Source: Hathewaya histolytica | Lineage (GTDB): Bacteria; Bacillota; Clostridia; Clostridiales; Clostridiaceae | Assembly: GCF_901482605.1 (NCBI RefSeq) | Contig: NZ_LR590481.1 | Location: forward strand, 1,798,001 to 1,862,000 | Direction of reading: 5' to 3' | Length of the DNA: 64,000 bases | Shown: one piece after another, positions 61,529 to 64,000 of the stretch | Position numbering within the stretch: position 1 is the stretch's first letter | Layout of the letters: each line of letters starts with the position of its first letter | Translations under genes and position numbers: made by a program | The notes under the pieces: model-generated | Seen by the model: the letters and a program-made list of their open reading frames with translations, nothing else | What the model was told of the DNA's origin: nothing | Databases searched by the model: none

Positions 61529-61722
61529 TATATATGTCCCCCCATATTTTTATTAAATATTACAAAAGCAATTATATCACATATTTCAAAACATTCTTAT
61601 ATTGTTTTATTTTATAGATGTTTAAGTATCTATTGATAAAAACTATAGTTGATTATATATATTTTTTTTATGATAAAATATTTTTAGAAAATAGTATGTG
61701 CTAACTAGAAAGGATGTTAATT

Positions 61723-62364
61723 ATGATTATAGATACTCACTTACATGAAAATAAATATTCTGAAGATAGCTTTCTTTCACTAGATGAAGCTATTTCTACA
61801 GCAAAACAAATTGGTCTAGATGGAATTTGTGTAACTGACCATGAAAGTAATGGTTTAAGAAAAGATATCGGACCTTTCTTTGAAAGAGATGGAATTTTAG
61901 TTATCGTTGGTGCTGAGATATTAACTTATGAAGGGGATATTTTAGTATTCGGAGTTGAAAATTTGCCAGAAGAAAAACTACATGCGAAAGAACTTCTACA
62001 AATAGTAAAAAATGTAGGTGGTGTAGCTATTTGCGCTCATCCTTATAGAAATAACAATAGAGGATTAGGTGATAACATAAGAGATCTACATACTCTTTTA
62101 GATGGAGTTGAAACCTTTAACGGAAGCACTTCTCCTCATGCCAATCTTTCTGCCTATTCTATAGCTATGGAATTTAAACTAGGCTGTTTTGGTGCCGGTG
62201 ATTCTCATATTGCTGAAAAAGTTGGTACATATGCTACAGAATTTAAAAATCCTATAAAAAATGAAGAGGATTTTATTAACGCTGTTAAATCTAAAAATTA
62301 TTGTCCCGTTATAAGAAAAAACAACTCCTTTGAGAGAATAAACATATATAATACTCTAAAATAA
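61723..62364 (+). CDS. PHP-domain metallophosphoesterase
   Basis: The protein has the PHP metal motifs DTHLHENKYSEDS (start), VTDHESNG, a central AICAHPYRN and late DSHIAEKVG. The family includes 3',5'-nucleotide bisphosphate phosphatases and other phosphoesterases. The start is ATG 61723, with AAAGGA eight bases ahead, rather than the ATG nine bases earlier. It reads away from the ABC importer operon and has its own terminator. Confidence 0.88.
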   Translation: MIIDTHLHENKYSEDSFLSLDEAISTAKQIGLDGICVTDHESNGLRKDIGPFFERDGILVIVGAEILTYEGDILVFGVENLPEEKLHAKELLQIVKNVGGVAICAHPYRNNNRGLGDNIRDLHTLLDGVETFNGSTSPHANLSAYSIAMEFKLGCFGAGDSHIAEKVGTYATEFKNPIKNEEDFINAVKSKNYCPVIRKNNSFERINIYNTLK

Positions 62365-62388
62365 GTATTCTAAAATTAAATAAATTAT

Positions 62389-62445
62389 AAAAAAGACTAT
62401 TTTAAAGTTTCTTTACTATATTACTTTAAAAATAGTCTTTTTTTA
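62389..62445 (+). terminator. Terminator after the PHP gene
   Basis: AAAAAAGACTATTTTAAAGT pairs with ACTTTAAAAATAGTCTTTTTTT over a loop of about 15 bases. Confidence 0.82.
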
Positions 62446-62559
62446 TTGTCTTTTAGAATATGTTTTAGAATAGTGCTAATAATATATAAATTTTTAAGGG
62501 AAATCAAAAATCCCTTCCTCTAATTTGTGTTTTAAAAATTATTAGTAAATTTGAATTTT

Positions 62560-62829
62560 CTATTTGCTTAAAGAGTCAATATATTCCTTGGCTTCTTTCA
62601 ATCCAAGTCCAGTAGCAATTCTGTATTTTTTTACTGCTTCAACTTTTTTCCCTTCTAAAATAAGGCTTTTTAATTCATCTGTTATTGTATCAGGTACTCC
62701 AACTTGTTCAGAAATCTTATTTAAATTTATATTTATTCTTTGTATATCACCTCGTATCTGACTAATGCTACTTATTATCCATAATAATAGCCCTGCTAAT
62801 GCAATTACACCAATAGTTATGTAATTCAT
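62560..62829 (-). CDS. Membrane protein with ribosomal L7/L12 C-terminal-like domain
   Basis: The 89-residue protein has one N-terminal membrane helix (ITIGVIALAGLLLWIISSIS), a short helical linker and a C-terminal L7/L12 CTD-like module (LILEGKKVEAVKKYRIATGL followed by LKEAKEYIDSL). Such proteins are common in Firmicutes and of unclear role. AGGAGTG precedes the start. It stands alone. Confidence 0.82.
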   Translation of the reverse strand: MNYITIGVIALAGLLLWIISSISQIRGDIQRININLNKISEQVGVPDTITDELKSLILEGKKVEAVKKYRIATGLGLKEAKEYIDSLSK

Positions 62830-62969
62830 ACTTACACTCCTTTCAAGTTCATATAATTCTACAAATGAGTATTATATTATAGTTTGCCATGTCTAATTAT
62901 AACATTAATTAGATTTCTCTGATTATCAATAGCAGTATCAATAAAACTTACTTATCTTTTTATATGATT

Positions 62970-63491
62970 CTAATTAAAACCTATTTCGTTTAAAAATTTT
63001 TCTGCTTCACTTCTCTTTTTAAAAATTATAATCTGCTTATTCCTATACTTAGTCACCTTTTCAATCTTTTTCATTTCTGATTCTATATTAAAATTCCATA
63101 TATATTTTATAAATTCAAAGTCAAGTTTTTCTTGACACCCTTCTCCCATATCTGATCTTACTTTGTTTATATTAGTTATAACCCTTTTAAGATAGCTTAA
63201 AACACATACAGTTCTATTTAATTGGAAGCAAATAACTGTATCTGCCTTTTCAAGACGAATATCTAAAGTTCCACCATAATTACCATCAATTATCCATGTA
63301 TCTCCTTGAACTAATTTTTCTTGTTTTTTTATCCATTTTTCTCTAGGTGTCTCTACCCATCCATAATTCCAAAACTCTTTGTCAAGGTGAATAAGTGGTA
63401 TTCCTATTAATTTAGCAAGTTTTTTTGAGAATGTACTTTTGCCACTACCTGGAGAACCTATAATCATTATTCTTTTTCCTATCTTGTCCAT
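62970..63491 (-). CDS. Small P-loop kinase-like protein (adenylate kinase/topology modulation type)
   Basis: Walker A is GSPGSGKSTFSKKLA, preceded by IMIIG. The sequence IPLIHLDKEFWNYGWVETPR with WIIDGNYGG is typical of the FlaR/DNA topology modulation group of adenylate kinase-related proteins. The start at ATG 63491 (MDKIGKR) has AGGAG ten bases ahead; an earlier ATG at 63512 has none. The substrate is unknown. Confidence 0.85.
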   Translation of the reverse strand: MDKIGKRIMIIGSPGSGKSTFSKKLAKLIGIPLIHLDKEFWNYGWVETPREKWIKKQEKLVQGDTWIIDGNYGGTLDIRLEKADTVICFQLNRTVCVLSYLKRVITNINKVRSDMGEGCQEKLDFEFIKYIWNFNIESEMKKIEKVTKYRNKQIIIFKKRSEAEKFLNEIGFN

Positions 63492-63683
63492 ACTTACTTT
63501 TCTCCTATACATCTTAAAGTAATAATTCTTTATACAAATTATAAATCTCTAACTTTAACCTACTATCTTTCTATTAAGGGACAATATATTAACTTCATTC
63601 AATATATCGTTCTGATTTTACCTTATTCTTTAAATAATTATATTAGTAGTTTTTAATTGAATTATACCTAAAATTTACTTAAT

Positions 63684-64000
63684 TTATAATATAAACATTA
63701 GAAATATCAATGGATATGCATAACGAATATTTTTATTAAGCAAAATATATTCAATGCCATATAGAATTGAAACTATAACTGCAAATATACCTGTAGTAAG
63801 GTCTTGCATCAATATATGCATTAATCCCCAAGTAATACTAAGAAAAAATCCCCCCCAAGGAATCATCTTATTCTTAAAAAGCATTTCTCCTGCTCTTTGA
63901 CCAAAGGTAATTGTTAGTACAATCAATAAAGCTTCAAAAATATAATAAATATATTGAAAGATAAATTTAATAGTACCATTCCTATTAAATTCAATAAATG
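63684..64000 (-). CDS. Membrane protein, N-terminal part beyond the window edge
   Basis: The frame is open from the right edge (reading FIEFNRNGTIKFIFQYIYYI) to a stop at 63684 and gives at least 105 residues. Three hydrophobic segments are visible (YIFEALLIVLTITFGQ; GFFLSITWGLMHILMQD; FAVIVSILYGIEYILLN). The WGLMH and RAGEMLF elements recall CPBP-type intramembrane proteases, but the key glutamates are not in view. It is probably a CPBP-like protein. Confidence 0.55.
   Translation of the reverse strand, partial: FIEFNRNGTIKFIFQYIYYIFEALLIVLTITFGQRAGEMLFKNKMIPWGGFFLSITWGLMHILMQDLTTGIFAVIVSILYGIEYILLNKNIRYAYPLIFLMFIL

Noticed and set aside
1-64000. CRISPR arrays, tRNA or rRNA genes, and intact prophage or integrase
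   Set aside because: No regularly spaced direct repeats, cloverleaf candidates, rRNA segments or recombinase genes were recognised. The only mobile element seen is the dead IS200-type copy.

Overview
The window is low-GC, clostridial DNA. A complete choline trimethylamine-lyase microcompartment locus, a cholesterol-dependent cytolysin, a zinc-dependent phospholipase C and a sortase B system together suggest the Clostridium botulinum group I / C. sporogenes neighbourhood; this is inferred from gene content, not from a database match. No rRNA, tRNA or CRISPR array was found. Most genes lie on the minus strand, so operons read from high to low coordinate.

1-17,290: a choline-utilisation (cut) bacterial microcompartment locus. 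In transcription order it holds an iron-type alcohol dehydrogenase, a tandem-domain shell trimer, a MerR-type regulator, a DMT-family transporter with a small winged-helix protein, two BMC-H shell proteins, an aldehyde dehydrogenase homologue that has lost its catalytic cysteine, CutC, CutD, an EutS-type shell protein, EutP, an EutT-like protein, EutJ, a divergent BMC protein, the EutN vertex protein, EutQ, an extended BMC-H protein, an active-looking CoA-acylating aldehyde dehydrogenase, and PduL, which is cut by the window edge. CutC/CutD cleave choline to trimethylamine and acetaldehyde. The aldehyde is then oxidised to acetyl-CoA and acetyl phosphate or reduced to ethanol inside the shell.

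17,461-33,559: mostly single genes: a zinc-ribbon protein, TrhO, a methyltransferase, a 23S rRNA uracil methyltransferase, a GNAT acetyltransferase, the cytolysin, an ABC exporter pair, a MATE transporter behind a perfect 7-1-7 Fur-type box, a site-2-type metalloprotease, cyclopropane fatty acid synthase, a 54-residue small protein and an SDR oxidoreductase.

33,773-37,450: a nitrosative/oxidative stress cluster with two hemerythrin-type proteins (one is the iron-sulfur repair protein Ric), a flavodiiron protein and a Crp/Fnr regulator with an N-terminal cysteine cluster. A near-perfect FNR-type box is centred about 41.5 bp upstream of the inferred flavodiiron transcription start.

37,555-47,122: the most interesting region. 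A consensus promoter, a cobalamin riboswitch and an intrinsic terminator precede a seven-gene operon: a secreted DUF4430 (transcobalamin C-terminal-like) protein, a class B sortase, a large cell-wall-anchored alpha/alpha-toroid protein, a DUF4430 lipoprotein, and a complete ECF transporter (T, fused A-A, S). It reads as a surface cobalamin capture and import system in which the two domains of animal intrinsic factor/transcobalamin sit on separate, differently anchored proteins. The layout resembles the sortase-B Isd haem system, but under B12 control.

47,299-64,000: a hypothetical protein, a large SF1 helicase, an IS200-type transposase remnant, a second RNA uracil methyltransferase, a small membrane protein, a one-domain zinc phospholipase C, a YfcC-type permease with a DUF169 protein, an iron/phosphonate-type ABC importer, a PHP phosphoesterase, an L7/L12-C-terminal-like membrane protein, a small P-loop kinase and a membrane protein cut by the right edge.
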